The position numbers and the translations under genes are program-made. The notes beneath the pieces were generated by a model. That model was not told where the DNA came from, did not search any database, and saw only the letters and a list, made by a program, of their open reading frames with translations. From assembly GCA_903861005.1 (NCBI GenBank), contig CAIOSP010000200.1:1-64000 (forward strand): a stretch of 64,000 nucleotides of DNA. The letters are read 5' to 3'. Numbering within the stretch: the stretch's first letter is position 1; each line of letters starts with the position of its first letter. Below, in pieces: positions 41,963-50,450 of the stretch. This DNA is from an uncultured Pseudomonadota bacterium. GTDB lineage: Bacteria > Myxococcota_A > UBA796 > GCA-2862545.

Positions 41963-42739
41963 ATGCTTCCGCGCCTCCATCTCTTCGAGTTCATGGACCT
42001 CGAGTTCTTCCCCGCGTCCATGCGGCGGCGGATGACAGACTGCCTCCGCGACGTCGAGGCGTTCACCGGCCTGTTCAACTGGGCGGTGCCGCTGATCGTG
42101 GAGCTGCTGGGCGCTTCGGGCCGGCGCTCGATCGTGGACCTCGGCACAGGCTCGGGCGGGCCGATCGTCAGGCTATTCCCCAAGCTCGTCGCCGCGGGCG
42201 CGCTCGACGACTTGGTGCTGACGGACCTCTACCCGAACCTGGAGGCGATCGTGGCACAGCCTGGCCTTCGGTACGACCCTCGCTCGGTCGACGCGTCCGC
42301 GGTGCCCAACGACCTCCACGGGCTGCGCGTGCTGTGCAATTCCTTCCACCACATGCCGCCAGATCTGGCGCGGGCGGTGCTCGCCGACGCGCACGCCAAG
42401 GGCGAGCCGCTGCTGGTCCTGGAGGCGCTGAATCGCGACCCGTTCGCCATGGTCGCGTCGGTGGCGGTCGCCGTGATGGCCTGGATCCTGATGCCCTTCC
42501 TGCAGCGGTTCGACGTGGGCTCCGCGCTGCTGTGGTGGCTGGTCCCGGTCGTGCCTGTGCTGCTGGTCTGGGAGGGCGTCGTGTCCTGCCTCCGCTGCTA
42601 CACGCGCGGCGAGTTCGGTCGGATGGTCGCGACCCTCCCCGGCGCCACCTACGAATCGGGCATCGTGCAGACGGTCTTCATCGGGGCGCGGATCCGCTGG
42701 TTCTACCTGAACGGCTCGGCGAACACGCGACTGACGTAA
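41963..42739 (+). CDS. SAM-dependent methyltransferase-like protein with membrane segments
   Basis: This 258-aa protein has a SAM-binding motif 'SIVDLGTGSGGPIVRLF' followed by an acidic 'LVLTDLYPNLEAI'. 'VLCNSFHHMPPDLARAVL' is the methyltransferase motif seen in ubiE-like enzymes. Residues about 165-200 contain two hydrophobic segments ('MVASVAVAVMAWILMPF', 'ALLWWLVPVVPVLLVW'), so it may sit at the membrane and act on a lipid. The ATG at 41963 follows 165 bases of divergent intergenic DNA without coding character. Substrate unknown. Confidence 0.85.
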   Translation: MLPRLHLFEFMDLEFFPASMRRRMTDCLRDVEAFTGLFNWAVPLIVELLGASGRRSIVDLGTGSGGPIVRLFPKLVAAGALDDLVLTDLYPNLEAIVAQPGLRYDPRSVDASAVPNDLHGLRVLCNSFHHMPPDLARAVLADAHAKGEPLLVLEALNRDPFAMVASVAVAVMAWILMPFLQRFDVGSALLWWLVPVVPVLLVWEGVVSCLRCYTRGEFGRMVATLPGATYESGIVQTVFIGARIRWFYLNGSANTRLT

Positions 42740-42751
42740 ACGGCCGACGCG

Positions 42752-43150
42752 CTAGGAAGGCGCTGGCTGGCAGAACTCGACGACGTTGTGGTCCGGGTCT
42801 CGTACGAACACGCTGCGCGATCCTTTCCCGTGGGTGATCGGCCCCTCGGTGATCACGTGCCCCGACGCGAGGAGCGCTGCCGCGGCGTCGTCCACCGAGC
42901 GCACGGACCACGCCACGTGCGTGATTCCCGCGACCTTCTTCGGCACGTCCATCAGCACGTTCGGACCATCGGCCACCGCGTTGACGATGAGGTTGATCTC
43001 CATGCCGGCGGGGTGGCGCAGGATCGCCACGCGATCCTCTTCACCCCACCAGACCTGGGTGAAGCCGAGCTGCCCGTAGAAGCCCAGCGCCCGCTCCAGA
43101 TCGTGTACGCGGATCCCGACGTGACCCACGGCCACAATCGCTACAGACAT
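42752..43150 (-). CDS. VOC-family (glyoxalase/dioxygenase-like) protein
   Basis: This 132-aa protein consists of two beta-alpha-beta-beta-beta modules. It begins 'AVGHVGIRVHDLERALGFYGQLGF' and ends with 'SRSVFVRDPDHNVVEFCQP', both VOC signatures. Metal-ligand positions are consistent with His near the start, His in 'THVAWSV' and Glu near the end. The ATG at 43150 has GGGAGAG just upstream; longer readings extend into the divergent methyltransferase region. It could be a lyase, isomerase or resistance protein; no specific reaction can be assigned. Confidence 0.9.
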   Translation of the reverse strand: MSVAIVAVGHVGIRVHDLERALGFYGQLGFTQVWWGEEDRVAILRHPAGMEINLIVNAVADGPNVLMDVPKKVAGITHVAWSVRSVDDAAAALLASGHVITEGPITHGKGSRSVFVRDPDHNVVEFCQPAPS

Positions 43151-43208
43151 GCTCTCTCTCCCAGCACGGTCCACAACGGTTAGCCAACGCGGCCCCAGGG
43201 AGCACGAG

Positions 43209-44135
43209 ATGGGACTCGCAAATGCACGCCACCCGGATGGTACACCAGTCGCCCTGGCGGGTGATGCCCCGTTTTCGGCGCGCGCGCTGACACAGCTTGA
43301 CGGGCTCGCGTTCGACCTCCCGGCCGACGACCCCTGGGTTCTTGGCAAGGGCGGCGCCGACCACGCGTACTTGGACGCGGCGAAGGAGGCTTGGAACAAC
43401 GAAGCCGAGTGGATGGACGTGCTTGACCGCGCCTGCCCCGTCTACGACCTGAAGGCGGTCGAGCGTGAGCTGTACACCTGGCACTGGAAGCCGTGGCTCG
43501 ACCGCGCCAAGACGGTGCTGGACGTCGGCTGCGGCGTAGGTCGTTTCTTGGTGCCGCTCGTCGCGCGCGGGGCCACGGTCTACGGTGTGGACGCGGACCT
43601 CCGAAGCCTTCGGCGCGCGGCCCAGCACGTGATGGGGATGCCGGGCAAGGTGGACCTGCACTGGTCGAGCGTCCACGCGCTCCCTGACGTGCAGGTTGAC
43701 ACCGTCATCGCCTGCGAGGTGCTCTGCTACGTGCCCGAGGTCGAGCGGGCGCTCGCCGAGATCGTCGCGCGACTCAAGCCCGGGGGCGCCCTGCTGCTGT
43801 CGATGGAGGGGCGCTGGGGCTGGGCGCTGGCCCAGGACGCATCGCCCGGTTCGATCGCGCACGCGCTGGTCGGCGACGGCATCATCGACCTGCCAGGCGA
43901 GGGCTGGGTACACACCTGGGAGGATGGGCCCCTCACCGAGCTGCTGGAGAGCGCAGGCCTCAAGGTCGAGCTCATGGTCCCGACGCACTACGTCCTCGAC
44001 GGGCCGCTGGAGCAGGTCGCTGGCTTCGTCCCGCCGGTAGAAGCCCTCCTCGACGTCGAAGACGCGTGCCGCGCCCACCCGGTCTGGCGTCCGCTGAACC
44101 GGATCTGGACCGCCGTCGCGGTCAAGCCTCGCTGA
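43209..44135 (+). CDS. Class I SAM-dependent methyltransferase
   Basis: This 308-aa protein starts at the ATG at 43209, with GGGAG upstream. Motif I is 'KTVLDVGCGVGRFLVPLVA', followed by 'VYGVDADLRSLRRAA', motif II-like 'VDTVIACEVLCYVPEVERAL' and 'RLKPGGALLLSMEG'. The N-terminal 90 residues are a helical cap. The fold matches ubiE/UbiG-type small-molecule methyltransferases. The acceptor is unknown. A 58-base divergent gap separates it from the VOC gene, and the acetate kinase fusion follows 60 bases downstream. Confidence 0.9.
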   Translation: MGLANARHPDGTPVALAGDAPFSARALTQLDGLAFDLPADDPWVLGKGGADHAYLDAAKEAWNNEAEWMDVLDRACPVYDLKAVERELYTWHWKPWLDRAKTVLDVGCGVGRFLVPLVARGATVYGVDADLRSLRRAAQHVMGMPGKVDLHWSSVHALPDVQVDTVIACEVLCYVPEVERALAEIVARLKPGGALLLSMEGRWGWALAQDASPGSIAHALVGDGIIDLPGEGWVHTWEDGPLTELLESAGLKVELMVPTHYVLDGPLEQVAGFVPPVEALLDVEDACRAHPVWRPLNRIWTAVAVKPR

Positions 44136-44172
44136 TCTCGACTCGGAGTCCCGGCATCGCCCACGGCCGAGA

Positions 44173-44178
44173 TAGCTT
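44173..44178 (+). promoter_or_regulatory. Candidate -10 element TAGCTT before the acetate kinase fusion
   Basis: TAGCTT lies 17 bases before the ATG at 44196, with the GGGAG ribosome site in between. It belongs to the recurring TA-C/G-n-n-T pattern. Confidence 0.3.
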
Positions 44179-44195
44179 GGTCGGTGGGAGATCCC

Positions 44196-46010
44196 ATGCG
44201 CATCCTGGTCCTCAACGCCGGAAGTAGCAGCCTCAAGGCGGACGTCCTCGACCCCTCCACGGGCGCCCGGGAAAGCTGGGTGGAGATCGACCGGATCGGC
44301 GAGCACTCCACGCTCAGCGTGGATGGTGCAGAGCCGGTCCGCCAGCCCGTGGAATCGATGAACGAGGCGTTGCGCGTCGCGCTCCCCCACCTGCTTCGCG
44401 GTGGCGCGGTCGACGCCGTAGGGCACCGCGTGGTCCATGGCGGGTCGCGCTTCACCGCGCCCACCCGCGTCGACGACTCGGTGGAGGCGGAGATCGAGGC
44501 GCTGATCCCCCTCGCGCCCCTCCACAACCCGGCCGCGTTGGCCCTGATTCGAGCGGCCCGGGCCGAGTTTCCGTCTGTCACGCACGTCGCGGTCTTCGAC
44601 ACCGCCTTCCACGCCACCCTGCCCGCGCGGGCGCGAGCCTACGCGCTGCCCCGTGAGCTTGCCGAAGCGCACGGCGTGCGACGCTACGGCTTTCACGGAA
44701 CGAGCCACGGCTGGGTCGCCGCGGAGGTCGCTCGACACCTCAAGGCCCAGATCCGTGAGCTTCGAATCCTCACGATTCACCTGGGGAGCGGATGCAGCGT
44801 GTGCGCCGTCGAGAACGGTCGGAGCGTCGAGATCTCGTCCGGAATGACGCCCGCCGAGGGGCTGGTGATGCGCACCCGCACGGGAGACATCGACCCGGGC
44901 GCGTTGATCGCGCTGGCGCGCGCCGAGGGCTTGGACCTCGATGGGCTCGACGACCTGGTTAACAAGCGCGGCGGCCTGGCCGGCCTGGCGGGCGGAAGCG
45001 GCGACTTTCGGGACCTGGAGGAGCGCGCGTCGGCGGGAGACGAGTCGGCGCGCATGGCGATCCACGTGTTCTGTCACCGGCTCCGCAAGTACATTGGCGC
45101 GTACGTGGCGCTGATGGGCGGCGTCGACGTCATCGCGTTTACGGCCGGCATCGGCGAGCACAGCGCGCTGGTTCGACAGCGCGCGCTCCAGCGCCTCGGC
45201 TTCCTCGGTGCTGTCCTCGACGACGACGCCAACCGCGACGCGAGCGTCTCTCAGCTTCGGCCCGTGTTCGCCATCCACGACCCGGCGAGCCGGGTGCAAC
45301 TGCTGGTGGTCCACACCGACGAGGCCCGCGCGATCGCCCGGGACACGGCGGCGCTGGTCGCAGGCGCCGACGCGGTCGGAACGCCGGGCGCCATTCCCAT
45401 CGCCGTGAGCGCACGCCACATCCACCTCACGCGCGCCGCAGTGGACGTCCTGTTCGGGGTGGATCACACGCTCACACCACTCAAGCCGCTCTCCCAGCCG
45501 GGTCAGTACGCGAGCGTCGAGTTGCTCGACATTATGGGTCCAAAGCGGACCATCGAGAGGGTCCGGGTGCTGGGTCCGGAGCGCTCGGCCTGTCAGGTCG
45601 AGATCAGCCGCACGGACGAGTTCTTCCTGGGTCTGGATGCGCCCGTTCGCATCTCAGGAGACGTCACAAACAGCCCCGGCGTGACGCTCCGAGGGCCCGC
45701 CGGCTCGCTCACCCTCTCAGAAGGCGTGATCTGCGCGGCTCGTCACATCCACATGACCCCCGCAGACGCCGCCACGTACCGCGTGAAGCACAAGGACATG
45801 GTGGAGGTGGAGGTGTCCTCCGGCCCGCGAAAGCTGATCTTTGGTGACGTGACGATCCGTGTCTCAGAGGCGTCCAAGCTGGAGATGCACATCGACACCG
45901 ATGAGGCGAACGCCGCGGAGATCTCGAATGCCTCCGAGGGCGCCCTGGTTCAGGTGGAGGCTGTGGCCGTGCTTCGCAGGCGTGAAACGCGGTACGACCA
46001 GGACGCCTGA
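44196..46010 (+). CDS. Fused acetate kinase - PduL-type phosphotransacylase
   Basis: This 604-aa protein joins two enzymes of one pathway. Residues 1 to about 390 are acetate kinase: 'LVLNAGSSSLKADV', 'VGHRVVHGG', 'VAVFDTAFHATLP', 'YGFHGTSHG', 'THLGSG'-type loop 'IHLGSGCSVCAV', 'RTRTGDIDPGAL' and 'FTAGIGEHS'. Residues about 395-604 are a complete PduL phosphotransacylase with two His-x-His zinc motifs ('SARHIHLT' near 408 and 'AARHIHMT' near 517), 'LGLDAPVRISGD' and the terminal 'MHIDTDEANAA'. Together they would convert acyl-CoA and phosphate to acyl phosphate, then to acid plus ATP, or the reverse. No bacterial-microcompartment shell genes are nearby and no encapsulation peptide is seen. 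The ATG at 44196 has GGGAG five bases upstream. Confidence 0.93.
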   Translation: MRILVLNAGSSSLKADVLDPSTGARESWVEIDRIGEHSTLSVDGAEPVRQPVESMNEALRVALPHLLRGGAVDAVGHRVVHGGSRFTAPTRVDDSVEAEIEALIPLAPLHNPAALALIRAARAEFPSVTHVAVFDTAFHATLPARARAYALPRELAEAHGVRRYGFHGTSHGWVAAEVARHLKAQIRELRILTIHLGSGCSVCAVENGRSVEISSGMTPAEGLVMRTRTGDIDPGALIALARAEGLDLDGLDDLVNKRGGLAGLAGGSGDFRDLEERASAGDESARMAIHVFCHRLRKYIGAYVALMGGVDVIAFTAGIGEHSALVRQRALQRLGFLGAVLDDDANRDASVSQLRPVFAIHDPASRVQLLVVHTDEARAIARDTAALVAGADAVGTPGAIPIAVSARHIHLTRAAVDVLFGVDHTLTPLKPLSQPGQYASVELLDIMGPKRTIERVRVLGPERSACQVEISRTDEFFLGLDAPVRISGDVTNSPGVTLRGPAGSLTLSEGVICAARHIHMTPADAATYRVKHKDMVEVEVSSGPRKLIFGDVTIRVSEASKLEMHIDTDEANAAEISNASEGALVQVEAVAVLRRRETRYDQDA

Positions 46011-46023
46011 TCTCGGAGGGCCC

Positions 46024-48354
46024 ATGCGCCGCACCCTTCCCCTGCTCGCCTTGCTCGCCGCCTGCGACACCACGTCCGACCCTACAGAGCTTGTGCTCGG
46101 CGGATTCACCGTCACCCAGGACGACGACGCCTCGCTCACGGTGGTCGGGGAGGACGGCGCTCACCTGGAGCGCGTGCGCATCGCCTGGGGCGCCACCACG
46201 CAGACCATCCAGATGAACGTCGGCGCGTTCCGCTTTGACGATGTCCAGCAGGCGATCTCGGCCCTCATGCTGGGCGAACGAGGGGGCGCCGACGCCAACC
46301 CAACGTGGCCCCTGCTCGACCCGGACGGCGCGGTCGGCAGCCTGACCCTCAAGGTGGTCGACGGCGATCTGGTGGCGACCGTGACCACCGACAACCCGGC
46401 GATCGACAAGAGTGCCCGCACCGACGCCATCGCGCCGCTGGTGCGCCTGTCGGCGGCCTGCGACACGGACGAGGCCTTCCTGGGCCTGGGCAGCATGGCG
46501 CTCGACGTGAACCACGTCGGCGAGGCGTTCCCGCTGTGGGTCAGCGAGCCTGGCATCGGTCACTACGACACCGACGTGCCCGGCGACGACTGGTTCCTCA
46601 AGGGCACCCGCCACGGGTCGTCCTACCCGGTGCCCTTCCTGCTCCGACCGCAGCAGCCGTCCGGTCTGCTGGTCGACACGCTGGCCCGCGTCGAGGTCGA
46701 CCTCTGCAAGTCGGACCCGACGCGCTGGTCGACGACCGCCTGGTCCGACCACGTCGAGTTCACCCTGCTCCAGGGCAAGACGCCGCTAGCGATCGTGGAG
46801 AAGCTCACGAACCTCACAGGGCGGCCACCGCTCGCGCCGGGCTGGGCTTACGGTCCCTGGAACGACGCGGTTCGGGGCCCCGATCGCGTCAACACCGTCG
46901 CGACCACGCTCCGTGAAGCGGGGACGCCCTCGTCGGCTATCTGGACCGAGGACTGGAAGGGCGCCAACCAGACCGGCACCGGCTACCGCCTGTCCGAAGA
47001 GTGGGACATCGACACCACGCTCTACCCGGACGTCGCTGGCCAGGACGCCGCGCTGGAGGCCGGTGGCTTCAAGTGGTTCGCGTACTTTGCACCGTTCGTC
47101 GGCATGAACGCCCGGAGCGGCGAGGACTCAAGCGCGGCTGGCGCGCTGGTCCAGGGCCCTGACGGGGACGACGTGTTCACGGGCGTCACCTTCAAGCCGA
47201 CCGCGATGATCGACGTGTTCACGAACGCGGGCCGCGCCTGGGCACGGCAGAAGATGGAGGTCGCGCGGGACGCGGGCTTTGACGGTTGGATGGCGGACTA
47301 TGGCGAGTGGCTGCCGACCGACGCGGTGATGGCGGACGGCCGCGTGGGTTTGGACGTGCACAACGACTACCCGCGCGCGTGGCAGTCGCTGAATCAGGAG
47401 GTCCTGGGGGGCCGAGACGCGGTCTACTTCTGCCGATCCGGCTGGCTGCGCGCCGCGCCCGCCTGCCCCGTGACCTGGCTGGGCGACCAGCGCACGAGCT
47501 TCGACGCGGACGACGGTCTCCCGAGCATCCTCCCGCTCGCCTTGGGCCTCTCCGCTTCCGGAGTCCCGGTCACGACGCACGACATCGCCGGGTACCAGAG
47601 CGTCGGGAATGACCCGCGCGACGCCGAGCTGCAGGCCCGCTGGACCGAGCTCGGGGCCTTCTCGCCCATCATGCGAACCCACCACGGCAGCTTCGACGGC
47701 GACAACGTCCAGTTCGACTCCACGCCGGACACGCTGGCGCTGTGGACCACCTACGCTCGCGAGAACGCGCGCACGTGGCCCTACCGCTACGCGCTCGCCA
47801 AGCAGGCCAGTGACATCGGCACGCCCATCGTCCTGCCGATCTCATTCGTGTTCGAGGGCGAGCCCTGGGACCGCGTGGACGCCTGGATGCTTGGCCGCGC
47901 CCTGCTCGTCGCCCCCGTCCTGGAGAAGGGCGCCACCTCACGTCAGGTCGATCTGCCCGCGGGCGTGGACTGGTACGACTGGTGGACGCTGGCCCCGGTC
48001 ACCAGCGGCGTGTTCGACGCCCCCATCGACCAGATCCCGGTGTTCGTGGCGGCCGGATCGACCGTGCCCCTGTTTGAGGTGATTCCCGACACCCTGGGCG
48101 AGGCGACGGTCGAGGGCGTGACGGACTTTGCCGACGCGGACGTGTCACGCCGCGTGCTGCTGGTCGGTGGCGGCGCGCAGCGCTTTGTCGAGGCCGACGG
48201 CACCACGTACACGGCGACAGGCGCCTCCACGGGGAGCGCCGAGCTCACGCTCACGACCACCGGCGCCGACGCAGTGGAGGGCGACGTCGGAGGCGTGCAC
48301 GTGACGGTGCAGGGCCCGACGCCGCGCACCTACACGTTCCAGGTGGTGCGCTGA
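46024..48354 (+). CDS. GH31-family glycosidase lipoprotein (YihQ-like subgroup)
   Basis: This 776-aa precursor starts at ATG with GGAGGG upstream and has lipobox LAAC. The central TIM barrel shows the nucleophile Asp425 in 'GWMADYGEWLP' and the probable acid/base Asp488 in 'VTWLGDQRTSFDADDG'. Around them, 'THDIAGYQS' and 'RTHHGSFDG' match the GH31 fold. The phrasing resembles sulfoquinovosidase YihQ most closely. However, the YihQ segment that carries the sulfonate-binding Arg and Trp reads 'TEDWKGANQTGTGYRLSEEW' here and lacks the usual pattern. The substrate is therefore more likely another alpha-glycoside. Surface or outer-membrane location is inferred from the lipobox. It lies 13 bases after the acetate kinase fusion. 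Confidence 0.9.
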   Translation: MRRTLPLLALLAACDTTSDPTELVLGGFTVTQDDDASLTVVGEDGAHLERVRIAWGATTQTIQMNVGAFRFDDVQQAISALMLGERGGADANPTWPLLDPDGAVGSLTLKVVDGDLVATVTTDNPAIDKSARTDAIAPLVRLSAACDTDEAFLGLGSMALDVNHVGEAFPLWVSEPGIGHYDTDVPGDDWFLKGTRHGSSYPVPFLLRPQQPSGLLVDTLARVEVDLCKSDPTRWSTTAWSDHVEFTLLQGKTPLAIVEKLTNLTGRPPLAPGWAYGPWNDAVRGPDRVNTVATTLREAGTPSSAIWTEDWKGANQTGTGYRLSEEWDIDTTLYPDVAGQDAALEAGGFKWFAYFAPFVGMNARSGEDSSAAGALVQGPDGDDVFTGVTFKPTAMIDVFTNAGRAWARQKMEVARDAGFDGWMADYGEWLPTDAVMADGRVGLDVHNDYPRAWQSLNQEVLGGRDAVYFCRSGWLRAAPACPVTWLGDQRTSFDADDGLPSILPLALGLSASGVPVTTHDIAGYQSVGNDPRDAELQARWTELGAFSPIMRTHHGSFDGDNVQFDSTPDTLALWTTYARENARTWPYRYALAKQASDIGTPIVLPISFVFEGEPWDRVDAWMLGRALLVAPVLEKGATSRQVDLPAGVDWYDWWTLAPVTSGVFDAPIDQIPVFVAAGSTVPLFEVIPDTLGEATVEGVTDFADADVSRRVLLVGGGAQRFVEADGTTYTATGASTGSAELTLTTTGADAVEGDVGGVHVTVQGPTPRTYTFQVVR

Positions 48355-48483
48355 CCGGGGGCCGTGGGCGCCGCCACCGTGATCATGGCGTGAGCTTGCA
48401 AAACCCCTGCGTGCATAGGGAGGACGCGGCGTGAGAGGAGCGCGAACTGCTCCCTCAATCTGCCAGACCGCAGCGCCTCGCCG
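48355..48483. other. Convergent intergenic gap without recognised genes
   Basis: 129 bases separate the stops of the GH31 gene and the beta-barrel candidate. The only structures seen are a short GGAGC/GCTCC stem and a CGCCA/TGGCG stem. Neither has a T-run, so no confident terminator is called. Confidence 0.4.
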
Positions 48484-49332
48484 TCACTTCGGGGAGGGCG
48501 CCCTGCGCGCGAACTCGCCGTGGATCTCAGCAAAAGCACGCACGGACGGCACAGTCCAGGCTGGAGTCAGACCCGCGCTGGCTCCCAAGCGCACCGAGAG
48601 GCCCTGGTCCGCGTCGATCCAGCCAGAGAGGATCGCTTCGGCGGGGGTGGTCTCCGGGCGGATGGCGTGCAGCAGCGCCACCGCCCCCTGCCACTCGAGC
48701 GTCATGCCGCCGTGTCGGGTGAAGCGGACACCCGTCGCCTGCCGCCAGACGAAGGAGGTGTCGAGCGCGAGATCGCCCACCTGGACGGCCGGTGTGTCCC
48801 GAACGCCGGCCTCTGCGGCGATCCAGACGGGGCCCGCGACGCCGTCCATCAACGCGCGCGCCTCCCAGGCGGCGGCGCCCCAGCCGAGGCCAAGCCGGTG
48901 CCCGCCGAGCGGCGCGGAGGCGTAGACCAACAAGCCGAAGCCCGGGCGCTTGAACGACGCAGAGAACGGCACGAATTGCAGGTCGACGCCGAGGTCACCC
49001 GGCGCCGTCCGCACGCCCTGGAACCGGTCGCTGGTGGCCAGGTAGCCAGCGAAGGTCGCGCCGAGACGCAGCGGACCAAAGCCCACGCCGCCCGACACCG
49101 ACACCACGCCATCATCGCGGATGACCGCGGCCTTGTCGTGTTCGTCCTTGAGCACGAACGGCGCATGCGCCCAGCCAACGTGCACGGTCGCTGCACCAAG
49201 CCGCTGGGTGTTGGAGTCCGAGGTGACGACGCCGCGCTCCGAGAACACCGCCGGAGCGAGGCCATCCGAGGAGACCGCGGGCGCCGCGTCCTGGCCGAAG
49301 GCCACCCCGAGCGCGACCACCCAGACGATCAT
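48484..49332 (-). CDS. Predicted outer-membrane beta-barrel protein
   Basis: This 282-aa precursor has a signal peptide (cleavage after VAFGQ). The mature part alternates hydrophobic and polar residues in short strands, with Gly turns ('GVGFGPLRLGATFAGYL', 'FGLLVYASAPLGGHRLGLGW'). The 'SVSGGVGFG' and 'DQGLSVRLGASAG' segments are typical of small barrels. It ends '...EFARRAPSPK', without a C-terminal aromatic BamA signal, so assembly is uncertain. The ATG overlaps the stop of the LysM/FecR gene (ATGA), making it the last gene of the kinase operon. It may be the outer-membrane component of that unit. Confidence 0.72.
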   Translation of the reverse strand: MIVWVVALGVAFGQDAAPAVSSDGLAPAVFSERGVVTSDSNTQRLGAATVHVGWAHAPFVLKDEHDKAAVIRDDGVVSVSGGVGFGPLRLGATFAGYLATSDRFQGVRTAPGDLGVDLQFVPFSASFKRPGFGLLVYASAPLGGHRLGLGWGAAAWEARALMDGVAGPVWIAAEAGVRDTPAVQVGDLALDTSFVWRQATGVRFTRHGGMTLEWQGAVALLHAIRPETTPAEAILSGWIDADQGLSVRLGASAGLTPAWTVPSVRAFAEIHGEFARRAPSPK

Positions 49333-50450
49333 GGCGTCACCACCGGCGCGAAGAAGGTGCGGCCGGGCGACGGCTTGCCCTCGAACCCGAGCGCGTCGAC
49401 CGCCGACATCTGCCAGGTCCACGCGCCTCGACCGGACGGCAGGACGAGCGTTTCATCCGGGTAGAGCGGCGCGAAGGTAGGGGTGAGCAGCTCAGTCGCG
49501 AACACCGGGAGCTCGGGCGTCTCGGCCAGCGCGATGCGCAGGATGTAGCTGCCCGCCCGCAGCGCCGCCTGCGCGCGGAAGTCGGGCACCAAGAGCGGCG
49601 CACGATCCGCGGGAGAGAGGAGCTTGGGCGTGGTGGGGAGCGGGTGCGGGTCGCTGGGCGCCTCACCGAACGTGGTGCGTCCGCCGTAGCCCTCGGGGAG
49701 CACGACCTCGTGGCCCTGGGCCGTGGTGCTGACCTCGGCGCCGATCGCCTCGGTGCGGGCGGCGGTGGGCTCGACCGCGACGCGGAAGCCGCCGCGATGC
49801 CCGACCGTGACCGCGCTGCCCGCGGGATCGGTGCCGCCGGTGCGCACGATCACGTCGCCGGGGACAGGCTGGTGCTCGACCACGATGGCGCCCTGGGTCA
49901 GGTCGACGAGCGAGCTGCGCGCGTCCCGGACCCGGTCCACGGCGGTGATGATCACGCAGGTACCGGGCAAGAGCGTGATCACGTCCCGCGCGCCAGCGTC
50001 CGGCGGCACGGACAGCTCGACCCGCGCGAAGCCATCCACCGAGTCGCCGTCGACGCCGGCCGCGCCCGTGCAGATCTCGTCGGCGAGGTTGAGCACCGTG
50101 TGGTCGTCAACGTGCGTGCGAACCACGACGTCGTGCAACTCCTGGCTGAGGGTGCCGTCGGCGTGGGTCACGGTCACGGCTTCGCGGCGGGTCGCGCGCA
50201 GGAAGAGCGGGCCGTGGTGGTCCAGCACGCGCGACGGCTCGCAGCCGGATCCGGGCACGGACTCGGGCAGTCGGAGCACGGCGCCCACCACCGGCTGCGC
50301 GCCCAGCGCGATGTCGTTCTCCGCGCGGATCGCGTCGGCGAGCTTGGGGTCGCCGACCATGCGCGCGATCGACTCCGCGGTCTCCCCGGCCAGCACCACG
50401 TGCGTGCCTGAAGCCTGCGCGACAGACAGAGCCAGCCACAAGGCGATCAT
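49329..50450 (-). CDS. LysM/FecR-like exported peptidoglycan-associated protein
   Basis: This 373-aa precursor has a short signal peptide (cleavage after AQASG). A LysM motif begins directly after it ('THVVLAGETAESIARMVGDP', then 'IRAENDIALG'), which should bind peptidoglycan. Residues about 95-215 resemble a FecR domain ('GPLFLRATRREAVTVTHADG', 'LTQGAIVVEHQPVPGDVIVRTG'). The last third is an Ig-like or fibronectin-like region ending 'FEGKPSPGRTFF'. LysM-FecR proteins are often encoded beside OmpA-like proteins and signalling enzymes. Both its ends overlap neighbouring genes, so it is translated with them. Confidence 0.82.
   Translation of the reverse strand: MIALWLALSVAQASGTHVVLAGETAESIARMVGDPKLADAIRAENDIALGAQPVVGAVLRLPESVPGSGCEPSRVLDHHGPLFLRATRREAVTVTHADGTLSQELHDVVVRTHVDDHTVLNLADEICTGAAGVDGDSVDGFARVELSVPPDAGARDVITLLPGTCVIITAVDRVRDARSSLVDLTQGAIVVEHQPVPGDVIVRTGGTDPAGSAVTVGHRGGFRVAVEPTAARTEAIGAEVSTTAQGHEVVLPEGYGGRTTFGEAPSDPHPLPTTPKLLSPADRAPLLVPDFRAQAALRAGSYILRIALAETPELPVFATELLTPTFAPLYPDETLVLPSGRGAWTWQMSAVDALGFEGKPSPGRTFFAPVVTP

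Noticed and set aside
45375-45385. Possible separate pduL start within the acetate kinase fusion
   Set aside because: The frame is continuous, and no ribosome site plus start codon is seen at the domain junction.
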